A stretch of DNA of 51,590 nucleotides, from positions 1 through 51,590 of the forward strand of contig WYBX01000047.1 in NCBI GenBank assembly GCA_011525695.1, in the 5' to 3' direction. The notes below the pieces were generated by a model. It did no database searches, was not told where the DNA came from, and saw only the letters and a list, made by a program, of their open reading frames with translations. Source of the stretch: Verrucomicrobiia bacterium. Its GTDB lineage: Bacteria; Verrucomicrobiota; Verrucomicrobiia; Opitutales; Opitutaceae. Both the position numbers and the translations under genes were made by a program. Positions 1-8,254 of this stretch are shown in pieces (positions within the stretch are counted from its first letter, which is position 1; each line of letters opens with the position of its first letter).

Positions 1-1
1 A

Positions 2-105
2 CACAGAGTGCACAGAGGAAACACGGAGGTCACAGAGAACGGCAGGCTGGTTTTGCAAAGGAACAACTCTGTGCCCTCCTGTCCGGCCTCTGTGCGCTCT
101 GTGAC
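2..105. repeat. Imperfect inverted CACAGAG/CTCTGTG repeat
   Basis: The left arm (about 2-38) and right arm (67-105) are imperfect reverse complements, both built from CACAGAG and GCACAGAGG words, around a loop of about 28 bases. The RNA or single strand could fold into a long hairpin. Repeats of this CACAGAG type are scattered between genes in environmental bacterial genomes, from memory. The rest of the gap up to 215 shows no gene. Function is unknown. Confidence 0.6.
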
Positions 106-215
106 CCAAGGATTGGGTGTTCAATTCACAGTTCCTCGGCTGCGCGCGGGACCCGCTGGGTTGGCCGAACGGGCAACGGGGTCGCAGTCCGAAGGAAACC
201 CCACGGCGCACGGTC

Positions 216-1040
216 TCAGCCGAGCGCGACATCGAGCAGCATCATGAAGGCAAAACCCGCCATGGCGGCGGCGGTCGGCAGGTCGGCCCCGACATCCGCC
301 TGCGATTCGGGTATCAACTCTTCAATCACAACGAAGATCATCGCCCCGGCCGCGAACGACAGCGCATAAGGGAGCAGCGGGCGCATCTGCATGACCGCCA
401 CCGCCCCGATCAGCCCGGCGACCGGCTCGACCGCGCCCGAACATTGGCCATACCAGAATGCCCGCCCCCGCGACATGCCCTCCATCCGCAGCGGCGCCGC
501 GACCGCCGTGCCTTCCGGGAAATTCTGCAGCCCGATGCCGATCGCCAGCGCCACCGCCCCGCCCAGCGTGGCCGACTCCAGCCCGTGGGCAACGGCGCCG
601 AACGCGACTCCGACCGCCAGTCCTTCCGGGATGTTATGCAGCGTGATCGCCAGCACCAACAGCACGCTCTTGCGCCAGCGCGTGTGCACCCCCTCGGCCT
701 GCTCGAGCGGGAGCCCCGGGTGCAGGTGCGGCAGGATCTTGTCGGCACTCCAGAGGAACACACCTCCCGACAGGAACCCAATCACCGCCGGGGGCCACCC
801 TGGCATCCCCGTCTCCTCGGCCATTGCGATCGCCGGCGCGAGCAGCGACCAGAAGCTCGCAGCAATCATCACTCCCGCGGCAAAACCCAGCATCGCGCGC
901 AGCAACCGGCGGTTGACCGTGCGGAAGATGAAAACCACCGCCGAGCCAGCCGCTGTGACGCTCCATGTGAACAGGGTGGCGAGCAGCGCCTGGGTCACCG
1001 GAGAAAGTCCGGCAAACCAGTCCGAAAGCTCCGGGCTCAT
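216..1040 (-). CDS. ZIP family divalent metal transporter
   Basis: A 274-residue inner-membrane protein of the ZIP (zinc/iron permease, ZupT/GufA-like) family, expected to import zinc or another divalent metal. It has about eight hydrophobic segments. The two family signature helices are visible as HNIPEG (near residue 138) and NFPEG (near 173), whose His, Asn and Glu line the metal path. A basic, charged stretch sits between TM3 and TM4. The ATG start is preceded by AGGAG about 5 bases upstream and overlaps the stop of the AI-2E family gene as ATGA, so the two are probably co-transcribed and coupled. Exact metal specificity cannot be read from the sequence. Confidence 0.9.
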   Translation of the reverse strand: MSPELSDWFAGLSPVTQALLATLFTWSVTAAGSAVVFIFRTVNRRLLRAMLGFAAGVMIAASFWSLLAPAIAMAEETGMPGWPPAVIGFLSGGVFLWSADKILPHLHPGLPLEQAEGVHTRWRKSVLLVLAITLHNIPEGLAVGVAFGAVAHGLESATLGGAVALAIGIGLQNFPEGTAVAAPLRMEGMSRGRAFWYGQCSGAVEPVAGLIGAVAVMQMRPLLPYALSFAAGAMIFVVIEELIPESQADVGADLPTAAAMAGFAFMMLLDVALG

Positions 1041-1999
1041 TCCAGCTCCTTCCGCTTGGAGGCCTCCACCCGGATGTAGTGGAGCACGACCGGCGCGAGC
1101 ACCATCCCCGACAGTCCCATCAGCTCACCGCCCAGCACGAGCGCAACCAGGGTGAGCCACATCGGGTTCTTGATCCGCGCCCCGATGACCTTGCTGTTCA
1201 CGAAATACTCCAGCTTGTGGATCACGATCAGGAAGATGAGCGCGAACAGCGCCATCTGCGGCGACAGCGTCAGCCCGACGCCCACGATCAGCGTGTTGCT
1301 GCAGATGTTGCCGACGATCGGCACCAGCCCGAACAGGAAGGTCAGCCCGATCAGCACCACGGGATACGGAAATCCGTTCCAGAGCAGGAAAACCGCCGTG
1401 AGCGCGGTGTTGATCGATGAGATGACAATCTGCGCCCCAATCACCCGGGCGAAGCTGCCATAAAACGTCTCGAACCCCGTTGCCAGCTCCCGCACGACGC
1501 CGGCATAAAGGCTGTCCTTGGCGATCCGCGGATCGTCATCGACATCCCAGCGCCGGTTGAGGAACACACTCAGCGCCACGACCAGCCCGATGATGAGCAG
1601 CGCGAGGTGAAACGCGGCCACCGTCACATAGCGGCCGACATTGGCCAGCCGGTCCCGGGCCGCGTCGAGCGCCGCCGCCTTGAGGCTCTCGTAATCGGAG
1701 AAGGGCAGCTCGATGCCGCGCTCGACCGCGTAATTCACCACCACCGGCACCGTGGCGTCGGCGATTTTCGGCAGGGTCACGTAGGCCTGCCGGGCAAAGA
1801 GGAAGAAGCCGGTGCCCAGGGCGGCGACGGTGACAATATAGAGCGCCGCACCAATCAGCCGGTTGCCGCGAATGCTCAGCTTCTGCAGCGCGAAGTATCC
1901 GAACAAGGCCGTGAGCAGCAGTGTCCCGAGTCCGAAGGACGCGACGAGCACCAGCAACGCCGCCATGATGGCGTACGAGATCCGAAGGGCACGACTCAT
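1037..1999 (-). CDS. AI-2E family transporter (PF01594-type permease)
   Basis: A polytopic membrane protein of about 320 residues with the AI-2E transporter (TqsA/PerM-like) pattern: N-terminal hydrophobic helices, a charged central domain (about residues 75-140), and a C-terminal block including the phrases FGLVPIVGN and [18 protein letters not shown]. Family members are proposed to export signals or exchange ions; substrate is unknown here. The ATG at 1999 (MSRALRISY) is preferred over a longer frame to 2074 because hydrophobic family sequence begins there. No clear Shine-Dalgarno is visible. Its stop overlaps the ZIP gene start by four bases. Confidence 0.85.
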   Translation of the reverse strand: MSRALRISYAIMAALLVLVASFGLGTLLLTALFGYFALQKLSIRGNRLIGAALYIVTVAALGTGFFLFARQAYVTLPKIADATVPVVVNYAVERGIELPFSDYESLKAAALDAARDRLANVGRYVTVAAFHLALLIIGLVVALSVFLNRRWDVDDDPRIAKDSLYAGVVRELATGFETFYGSFARVIGAQIVISSINTALTAVFLLWNGFPYPVVLIGLTFLFGLVPIVGNICSNTLIVGVGLTLSPQMALFALIFLIVIHKLEYFVNSKVIGARIKNPMWLTLVALVLGGELMGLSGMVLAPVVLHYIRVEASKRKELE

Positions 2000-2096
2000 G
2001 ACGGGAGGAGACTGCAGAGGTTGGCTCAGTTCAAAGCGTCCCTCGTAAACGGGGCGTCCGCGAACGCAAGGCACTTATCCCCATTGGGCTGCCGTT

Positions 2097-2258
2097 TGGC
2101 CGTGACGGAGCACGGCCCTCCATGAATCCGATTTCGATTCCTGGATTCGGACATTCATTCGTGGAGGGACGCCCTCCGCGGCGTCCACAAACCCAATGGG
2201 AAAATCATTCTGCGCAGCGGACGATCTTCATGGCCGTGACGGAGCACGGCCCTCCATG
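2097..2258. repeat. Pair of 28-bp direct repeats with hairpins
   Basis: A 28-base sequence starting TGGCCGTGACGGAGCACG occurs identically at 2097-2124 and 2231-2258. Each copy holds a perfect stem GGCCGTG/CACGGCC with a 6-base loop. Between them, GGACGCC (2167-2173) pairs with GGCGTCC (2180-2186), and CCCTCCATGAAT-like arms flank 2118-2166. The cluster fills the gap between the AI-2E permease start and the esterase stop. It resembles REP-type intergenic repeats and may also help terminate transcription, but no U-tract follows the hairpins. Confidence 0.7.
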
Positions 2259-2259
2259 T

Positions 2260-4401
2260 TTACTCCGACGTGCGGCGGCTTGGGACAGGTGCCGTCGCGA
2301 GCTTCAGGACCGCACTGGCCACGGCCTCGGCCCCGCCCTTCGCAGCGCCCTCCCCAAGCACCACAGGTCGCAGCGGCTCGCACAGGCTGAGCAGCCCGGG
2401 GACATCGCCGTACTTGACCGCCCCCGGCACGAAACGCGGCTGCCATTGGTCCATCAATGACGCGAAACGGAACCCCTCCGTGTCGATCACTGCGCCGGCG
2501 AGTTCCGCCTGCATCATCGCCCCGGCTGCCGCCGCCACCTCTCCCGCCCCGCCGCCACCCACCAGAATGATCCGCGCCGACGGCAACCGGGGATCCTGCT
2601 GGATCGCCCGGGTCACCGCCATCGCATCGTGCACCCGGTGCGCGAAGAGCGAATGGTTGTAGCCATAGGTATAGGACGCCGTCCAACGATAGTCATTCCT
2701 GCCGGGATCGTCGTTCTTAACGGGATTCATCGGCTGCTCCGTAGTCCCGGCCAAATACAGTGAGGAAACCGCCACGGCCACGCCTCCGGCCAGCAACCTT
2801 TGCGCGGCCGCACCCGGCCGCCCCTCGGCGTCGACCAGTTCGCCGGCGTTCTGCGCCAGCCAAAGCGCAACGGTGCCATTCCAGCCGCTCTTCGGCTTCA
2901 GGAACACACAGGGCACGCTCTCCGCGTGTCGGACATCCTGCACCGTTGCCCGCACCACAGCCTGACCGTCCCGCTCCGCTTCGGTCACGTCCCCAAGGCG
3001 GACGTCGGCGCCGCGCGGCATCTCGCGGCCGACCATGATGGTCCATGCCCGCGCCAGGAGATCCCCGCGGCCGGACAGCAACCGGTCGCTATCCTCGCTC
3101 CAGTACCGCAAGAGCGCCTTCTCATGCTCCGCGCCGACCTGCGCGCCCGATGGCTTCGGATGCGCCACGGTCCAGACGGTCGCTTCCTCGGGGCTGCTGA
3201 CCACAAAATCGCGCTCCAGCACCGGATCCGGGAAGCCCAGGTTGAAATGGCGGTTCATGAACCCGTACACCGTGGTGCGCGTGACGTGATTGTAGTTGTG
3301 TTTCCAATGCGTATTGAACGTCGCGAGCAGGTTGCCGGGATTGCCCAACTGGCTCCAAACGGCCTGCAATTCGGGATACCCCTTGCTCTCCAGTTCCTTG
3401 GTCCAGTCGTCAGCCGCGGTCAGCCCCATCGGCTTGGGCGCAAACGCCGCCGCGATGTCGACGTTGCCCTGGTTGATTCGCAGGTAGCACGCATTCTCGC
3501 AGGTGCAGCCACCCTGCATCGCCGTGCTCACCATCACGCACGGAAACGCCGCCGTCAGCCGGTCGTCGATCGCGGCCAGCATCATCACCTGGGTGGCGCC
3601 GCCGCTGGCCCCGGTCGCCGCCAGCCGCGTCGGATCCACGCCGGGAACCGTCAGCAGGAAATCGAGGGCGCGCAGGCTGTTCCAGGTCTGCAATCCGAAA
3701 TTCGACTGCAGCCGAAGGTCCGCCATCGAACTGTACAGCCCGTAGGTGCCGGGTTCGCGGCCACTGAGTTCGGGCCGCCGGCCGCTGCGGTGCTCGGCAA
3801 TCTGGATGCTGTCGGCGTAGCCGAGCATGTCATAGAAGAACACGGCGCAACCCATCCGCGCCAGCTGCACGCAGCGAGCCTGCATCGGCGCGCGCGCCCC
3901 GCTTTCGAACCGCTCCGCTCCGATGGCGAGTTGCTCCAGCGTCTTCGCCGTGCCAGCACCGTTGTCCAGGAACCGACCTCCGGGCCAGTGCCCGTGCGGC
4001 GAAAGGATTCCGGGCATCCTGCCGCCCGGCGGAATCCGCTTCGGCAGGTACAGGCTGCCGGTGACGTAGTGTCCGGGAAACGACTCGAAAAACACGCGAT
4101 CGATCGTGTAGTCGTCCCGCTCGACCCGGCCGTGGATCACTGCGTTCAGCGGCGTCCGGGTCGGCAATGGCAGGAGTCCGGCCGCCAGGAGGATCCGGTC
4201 CCGCACCTCGGCCCGGCGCTGCGCCCAGGTTTCGGCCGAGATCGGGCCGTCGAAATGCAGGGGGAAGTAGTCCGTATTCAATTCGCGCAGCGGCCGTGGA
4301 TGCGGCGCCGGCGCGGTGGCCGGCTGGCTCCAGCCCGCCGTCGGCAGCGAGACCGAGAACATAAGGGTGAATAAAAACTCCCGGGGTAGGCGCAGTTGCA
4401 T
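2260..4401 (-). CDS. Exported double alpha/beta-hydrolase (acetylxylan esterase-like)
   Basis: A 713-residue exported protein. The ATG at 4401 gives a Sec signal peptide (MQLRLPREFLFTLMFSVSLP, cleavage near residues 22-25); the longer upstream frame lacks family sequence. The first half carries an alpha/beta-hydrolase fold with the nucleophile elbow GASGG near residue 265 and the oxyanion-side phrase SPHGHWPGG, as in acetylxylan esterase-like hydrolases. The second half repeats the fold, but the elbow is GGGGAG near residue 615 with no serine, so it is probably non-catalytic. Likely removes acyl groups from plant polysaccharide in the periplasm. The same two-domain layout recurs in the N-terminal part of the gene at 35335-38892. 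Substrate is inferred. Confidence 0.75.
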   Translation of the reverse strand: MQLRLPREFLFTLMFSVSLPTAGWSQPATAPAPHPRPLRELNTDYFPLHFDGPISAETWAQRRAEVRDRILLAAGLLPLPTRTPLNAVIHGRVERDDYTIDRVFFESFPGHYVTGSLYLPKRIPPGGRMPGILSPHGHWPGGRFLDNGAGTAKTLEQLAIGAERFESGARAPMQARCVQLARMGCAVFFYDMLGYADSIQIAEHRSGRRPELSGREPGTYGLYSSMADLRLQSNFGLQTWNSLRALDFLLTVPGVDPTRLAATGASGGATQVMMLAAIDDRLTAAFPCVMVSTAMQGGCTCENACYLRINQGNVDIAAAFAPKPMGLTAADDWTKELESKGYPELQAVWSQLGNPGNLLATFNTHWKHNYNHVTRTTVYGFMNRHFNLGFPDPVLERDFVVSSPEEATVWTVAHPKPSGAQVGAEHEKALLRYWSEDSDRLLSGRGDLLARAWTIMVGREMPRGADVRLGDVTEAERDGQAVVRATVQDVRHAESVPCVFLKPKSGWNGTVALWLAQNAGELVDAEGRPGAAAQRLLAGGVAVAVSSLYLAGTTEQPMNPVKNDDPGRNDYRWTASYTYGYNHSLFAHRVHDAMAVTRAIQQDPRLPSARIILVGGGGAGEVAAAAGAMMQAELAGAVIDTEGFRFASLMDQWQPRFVPGAVKYGDVPGLLSLCEPLRPVVLGEGAAKGGAEAVASAVLKLATAPVPSRRTSE

Positions 4402-4444
4402 GGTGCCCCGAGCATGGCTCGCCAATGGAACAGGTGAATCACAA

Positions 4445-4831
4445 ACCTTCCGGGCTCTCGCCGCGGGCAGCCGCGCGGAGGCAGGCAAGCGAGCCTTCGT
4501 TTCTCTGGCGGGGCGCTCCGGCGGATCGTCAATGCTATCGCAGCAATTCTACGGCGTGATGGTCGCGGCCGGGCTTGCTCCCGCTCGACTGCCAAAGCGC
4601 AAAAGCAAGGGTATCGGCCGCGCCGCACCGCGCGAGTGCAGCCAGATTTCATTCCATTCCCTGCGGCACACCGCAACTTCGCTGCTCAAGGCCGCGGGCG
4701 TCTCAGAAGCCGTCGCGCGCGACATCATCGGTCACGAGAGCGCGGAGATTTCCCGTCACTACACCCACGTTGACGACGAGGCGAAGCGCGTCGCCGTGGA
4801 CAAGCTTCCCGATCTGTCCGCTGCGATGTGA
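4445..4831 (+). pseudogene. Tyrosine recombinase (integrase) 3' remnant
   Basis: From about 4502 the frame encodes only the C-terminal third of a phage-type tyrosine recombinase: SLAGRSGG, then HSLRHTATSLLKAAGVSE (catalytic H and R of box II), IIGHESAEISRHYTH (box II histidine and the nucleophile Tyr), ending at 4831. The N-terminal and core parts with the first catalytic Arg are missing, so it cannot be active. The 57 bases just upstream (about 4445-4501) match an internal piece of the hipA gene (about 6020-6077), in the same frame, suggesting a deletion joined a second hipA copy to the integrase. No start codon or RBS is convincing. Confidence 0.75.
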
Positions 4832-4852
4832 GGGGACGGCTCAGTCTCTTTA

Positions 4853-4906
4853 GGTAGTAACCGCCGGTTACCACCTTAAGATAGTATCTTGACTTTACTA
4901 TCTTAA
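4853..4906 (+). promoter_or_regulatory. Tandem palindromes, probable HipB operators
   Basis: Two adjacent inverted repeats lie upstream of hipB. The first is GGTAGTAACC (4853-4862) and GGTTACCACC (4866-4875) with a 3-base spacer. The second, TTAAGATAGTA (4876-4886) and TACTATCTTAA (4896-4906), is a perfect 11-base repeat with a 9-base spacer. HipB-type repressors bind such palindromes to autoregulate, so these are likely operators overlapping the promoter. No convincing -10/-35 pair could be assigned. Confidence 0.65.
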
Positions 4907-4922
4907 AGGCGTTTTCTGCGGC

Positions 4923-5189
4923 ATGGATTATCCGATCAACACTTCCGCGCAACTCCGCGCCGTCCTGCGCGGATTGCGCAAGGTGCGCGGCTTGAGCCAG
5001 GCCGACACCGGCGCCCGCATCGGCGTAAACCAGAAACGCATGGCGCGGATCGAGTCCGCTCCCGGCGTGACGAGCTTCGACCAGATCGCCCGCGTAGTCG
5101 CCGCGCTCGGCGGGCGCCTGGTCATTCAGGACGGCACCGCGCAGACGGATGCCAAGCCCGACCGGACGAAGCAGAAGGGAGATTGGTAA
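4923..5189 (+). CDS. hipB: HipB-like XRE-family antitoxin/repressor
   Basis: An 88-residue DNA-binding protein with an XRE/Cro helix-turn-helix covering about residues 8-66 (LRKVRGLSQADTGARIG is the HTH, followed by the recognition helix and a VVAALGGRLVI strand). HipB proteins bind and neutralise the HipA kinase and repress their own operon. It lies directly upstream of hipA: its TAA overlaps the hipA ATG as TAATG. Two palindromes in the 90-base upstream region are probable binding sites. The C-terminal tail is short and basic/acidic mixed. Start chosen at the only well placed ATG; no strong Shine-Dalgarno seen. Confidence 0.88.
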   Translation: MDYPINTSAQLRAVLRGLRKVRGLSQADTGARIGVNQKRMARIESAPGVTSFDQIARVVAALGGRLVIQDGTAQTDAKPDRTKQKGDW

Positions 5190-6493
5190 TGCCCACGCTC
5201 CGCGTTTGGCTGAACGGCGTGCATGCTGCGGACTGGACCCAGAGCCGCGGGACGCACGAACTCTCGTATGCTCCCGCTTGGGTCACTGCGCCGGCCGGCC
5301 GGGCGCTGTCGCTTTCTCTTCCCTTCGTTCCCGGCAACGTGCCGCATCGCGGCGCCGCTGTCGCCAACTACTTCGACAATCTGCTGCCCGACAGTGACCG
5401 AATTCGCACCCGGTTGCGGAGCCGTTTCGGCACGGAGTCCACAGGCGCCTTCGACCTCCTCGGCGCGATCGGTCGGGACTGCGTCGGAGCGATCCAGCTC
5501 CTGTCGCCGGACGTGGAGCCCAAAGGATGGGACCGGATCGACGCCGAACCGTTGAGCGACGAGCAAGCCGAACAAGCGATCAACGCGATGCTCGCGGGCG
5601 GACGGACCCTCGGCCACGAAGAGGAGGAAGAGTTTCGCATCTCACTCGCCGGCGCCCAGGAGAAGATCGCGTTCCTGCGGCACGAGGGCCAGTGGTGCCG
5701 GCCGCGAGGCGCCACGCCGACCACCCACATCATCAAGCTGCCGCTCGGTCGCATCGGAGCCTTGCAGATGGACATGAAAGACTCGGTGGAAAACGAGTGG
5801 CTCTGCTTGAAGCTGCTCGCCGCGTTCGGCCTCCCCGTGCCGGCCTGCGAGATCGTCCAGTTCGGCGCGCGCCGCGCGTTGGCCGTGGAGCGTTTCGACC
5901 GCGCGTGGCAGGCAAAAGACCGGTGGATTGCCCGACTGCCGCAGGAGGATTTCTGTCAGGCGCTGGGGCTGGCGAGCACAGCGAAATATGAGTCCGATGG
6001 CGGGCCGGGAATGAAGGACGTCATCCGGATTCTCGATGCAGGCAGCCGCGCGGAGGCGGACAAGCGGGCCTTCGTCAAGGCGCAGATTTTGTTCTGGCTC
6101 CTCGCGGCAACAGATGGCCACGCCAAGAATTTTTCGATCTTCCACGAGCGGGGCGGCACCCATCGGCTGACGCCCTTCTACGACGTGCTGTCAGCGTGGC
6201 CGATCATGGGCAGCGGAGCGAACCAGTTGGACCCGCACAAGGCGAAGCTCGCGATGGCGGTGCGGGGCCGAGATCCGCACTGGAAGCTGAAAGAGATCAA
6301 GCCGCGGCACTGGGACGCGGTGACGAAGATGGCCGGCTTGGGTGATGCCGCTCCGTTGCTCCACGAGATCGCGACCATGGCGAGCGGCGCGCTGGAAACG
6401 GTCGGACGCGAGTTGCCACCGCGATTTCCCGCGGCCGTGCGCGACCGTATTTTTGAAGGAGTGACGCGATCGGTCACGGAGTTGCGCGAGTGA
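5189..6493 (+). CDS. hipA: HipA-like serine/threonine kinase toxin
   Basis: A 434-residue HipA family kinase, full length. HipA toxins phosphorylate a cytoplasmic target (GltX in E. coli) to halt growth until bound by HipB. Visible elements: an N-terminal HipA-N domain (about 1-110), the SLAGAQEK loop with Ser near 152 (the autophosphorylated Ser region in E. coli HipA), HIIKLP with the ATP-binding Lys, ALAVERFDR, the catalytic loop AATDGHAKNFS (near 308), and the metal-binding PFYDV. ATG at 5189 is preferred to an in-frame TTG at 5183 because GAAGGGAG precedes it and it overlaps the hipB stop. A degenerate in-frame match to its codons near residue 280-295 occurs upstream of the integrase remnant. 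Confidence 0.9.
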   Translation: MPTLRVWLNGVHAADWTQSRGTHELSYAPAWVTAPAGRALSLSLPFVPGNVPHRGAAVANYFDNLLPDSDRIRTRLRSRFGTESTGAFDLLGAIGRDCVGAIQLLSPDVEPKGWDRIDAEPLSDEQAEQAINAMLAGGRTLGHEEEEEFRISLAGAQEKIAFLRHEGQWCRPRGATPTTHIIKLPLGRIGALQMDMKDSVENEWLCLKLLAAFGLPVPACEIVQFGARRALAVERFDRAWQAKDRWIARLPQEDFCQALGLASTAKYESDGGPGMKDVIRILDAGSRAEADKRAFVKAQILFWLLAATDGHAKNFSIFHERGGTHRLTPFYDVLSAWPIMGSGANQLDPHKAKLAMAVRGRDPHWKLKEIKPRHWDAVTKMAGLGDAAPLLHEIATMASGALETVGRELPPRFPAAVRDRIFEGVTRSVTELRE

Positions 6494-6662
6494 GTTTCTC
6501 GGCGAATTCCGGGTAGGCCCGCAGCCGCGCGAGCCGCGCGTTCTCAATCGCGCGAAACAGCGATTCCAGGTTGTGCCCCGTGATGACGACCTGCCAGTCG
6601 CCAATCTCGACGCGGATCGTGGCTGGGTCGGAGTGATCCCACTCAGCGCCCGCAAAGCGCAT
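6474..6662 (-). CDS. Small conserved-looking hypothetical protein convergent with hipA
   Basis: A 62-residue frame whose 3' end overlaps the end of hipA by 20 bases. The sequence from MRFAGAEWDHSDPATIR to ENARLARLRAYPEF looks like a folded beta-alpha protein (IRVEIGDWQVVITG, then LESLFRAIENARLARLR). The frame stays open upstream to 6785, but that part is a low-complexity His/Glu/Asp run (HEHEHER and similar) produced by GCTCGT-like repeats at about 6670-6720, so the ATG at 6662 is preferred. Function is not recognised. Its conservation next to hipBA elsewhere would be the main test. Confidence 0.45.
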   Translation of the reverse strand: MRFAGAEWDHSDPATIRVEIGDWQVVITGHNLESLFRAIENARLARLRAYPEFAEKLTRATP

Positions 6663-6928
6663 CCAAGTTCGCTCGTGCTCGTGCTCGTGCTGCTCGTCGT
6701 GCTCTTGGTGCTCGTCCTGGTCGTTACCTGCCACCGCGATCCAGCCGCAGCCGTGTGCGCTCCCCTGTTTTCTTTTTCTTCTCAAGACGCAAAACCCTTG
6801 AGCTTAAGCGCATCATGCCCGACTACCGATCTCGTGAGCAGGCGCTGGCAGACACGGGACCGCACCTAATCTTTTCAGTTGGTCGGATCAAGTTACCTCA
6901 GTGAACAGCCATGCTTACCAATGGTCCC

Positions 6929-7028
6929 GTTGCCAGTGTGGTTGCCAGCAAGCCAATTTTCGAAAATTCAAAACCCGCTTCTCTCTTGGAGTAAGCGGGT
7001 TTCTGAATTGGTGCCCAAGGGGAGCACC
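6929..7028. other. Attachment-site-like region with tRNA 3'-end fragment
   Basis: This gene-free stretch (gap 6663-7287) holds, in order, a direct repeat GTTGCCAG (6929-6936 and 6941-6948), a perfect palindrome AATTTTCGAAAATT (6955-6968), a long stem AAACCCGCTT/AAGCGGGTTT (6971-6980, 6993-7002), and TGGTGCCCAAGGGGAG (7009-7024). On the minus strand the last element reads like the acceptor end and CCA of a tRNA, but the T-arm consensus does not follow. Tyrosine recombinases often integrate at tRNA 3' ends, so this could be the far boundary of the island carrying the integrase remnant and hipBA. The last element can also fold on itself (GGTGC/GCACC). The remainder of the gap shows nothing. Confidence 0.4.
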
Positions 7029-7287
7029 TTCCTACGAGGGAAGCCAAGACTCTCACACGTTTCTCATACACTCTTGACGGTGTCAGGCGCGTTGCTGTCT
7101 CCGCTTCATCATCCCATGGTTTGATAGCCACGACCGCTTGATTGGCGGTGCCCGAATTGCCACACGCCTCGCGACCCAACTGGGAAACGTCCGCACTGAA
7201 CTCACCCCGCTCATGAATGCCTGCGGACTGGGGCGGAGGCCTCGGAGGCACTCAGGCCCGAAAGTCCGGCCCAGTTCGTGCACGGAG

Positions 7288-8190
7288 TCATTGCACCCGT
7301 GGCGCTCGGCCGAGGTCCCGCCGCCAGTGGGCCGGCGCCACACCGCAGGCACGCTTGAAGGCAGTCGAGAGATGGAAGGCGGAACTGAAGCCCAGCCGCT
7401 CGGCCACTTCCTCCAGGGTCGCGTCGCTGGCCGCAAGCAGCCGGCGCGCCCGCGCGATCCGCAGGTGCAGGACGTATTTCCAGGGAGAATACCCAGTGTG
7501 GGTCGTGAACGCCCGCCGAAAATGCGAGTAGGCCACACCGAGCCGGCGCGCCAGGGCCTCGACATTGACGGGCTCCGCGAGGTGCTCGCTGAAGTGCGTC
7601 TCCGCCGCCCGAATCGCGCGAAGAATCCTGGAACGCGCCGGCTGCGCCCGCCGCGCCGTTTCCCACGCCGCCAGCACGCCAAACGCCGCCGCCGCGAGCT
7701 CGGGATCGAACCCTGGCTCCGCCTGCCGGGCCCGCGCGTGCACCGCTTCCAACGCGGACTCGAGGCCACCTCCCGGCTCCAACCGGCGCAGGCAGGGGCT
7801 CGTCGCAATCCCGTCACGATGCGTGAGGCTTTCGACCACCGGCCCCCTTGCCTCAATCCAGCTTTCGGTCCAACCGGTGGCCGGCTCCGGCCGATATCGG
7901 TGCCACAGCCCGGGAAGGAGGATAAATCCCATGCCGGCTTCCACCGGCCGTGTTCCGGTGGTCCCGCTCTCGAACACCCCCGAACCTTCCGTTATCAGCA
8001 CAATCTGCATGGCATCCAATACCCGGCCATGCTCCCAGTCGAAAAGATGATCGACCGGATGCGGTCCGGCCGGGTACGCCTCACCAGGACGTATCCGGGA
8101 AAATCCACTCGCCGTCAGCCCGATCCCCCATCGCGCCATCTCGGATGATGGCGCAAAATAACGGAAATAGTTCTGATCGGCCTTGGGCAT
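7288..8190 (-). CDS. AraC-family transcriptional regulator
   Basis: A regulator of about 300 residues. An N-terminal cupin-like sensing domain (to about residue 160; IVLITEGSGVFESG, GMGFILLPGLWHRY) is followed by a C-terminal AraC/XylS double HTH (VEALARRLGVAYSHFRRAF and EEVAERLGFSSAFHLSTAFKR). Members with this layout activate sugar catabolic genes when a sugar binds the cupin. It is divergent from the isomerase gene 65 bases away, which with the RhaT-type symporter is its likely target. The ATG at 8190 is preceded by AGGA, close to the start; an in-frame TTG at 8211 is the alternative. Confidence 0.9.
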   Translation of the reverse strand: MPKADQNYFRYFAPSSEMARWGIGLTASGFSRIRPGEAYPAGPHPVDHLFDWEHGRVLDAMQIVLITEGSGVFESGTTGTRPVEAGMGFILLPGLWHRYRPEPATGWTESWIEARGPVVESLTHRDGIATSPCLRRLEPGGGLESALEAVHARARQAEPGFDPELAAAAFGVLAAWETARRAQPARSRILRAIRAAETHFSEHLAEPVNVEALARRLGVAYSHFRRAFTTHTGYSPWKYVLHLRIARARRLLAASDATLEEVAERLGFSSAFHLSTAFKRACGVAPAHWRRDLGRAPRVQ

Positions 8191-8254
8191 TTCCTGTATG
8201 CAGAAGATCAAATAGTCGATTCATCCGCGGAGCGCCAATCGCTAATCTCGCCGC

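Noticed and set aside
117..1079. Long plus-strand frame opposite the ZIP gene
   Set aside because: Arg/His-rich shadow of the ZIP gene with no domain or leader.
2800..4374. Long plus-strand frame within the esterase region
   Set aside because: Arg/Pro/His-rich composition and lack of any motif; it is a high-GC shadow.
6670..6720. CRISPR-like repeat from GCTCGT units
   Set aside because: Very short, degenerate, without spacers; it is simple-sequence coding for His/Glu residues.
7009..7024. Functional tRNA gene on the minus strand
   Set aside because: Only the acceptor 3' end is present; T-arm, anticodon and D-arm are missing.
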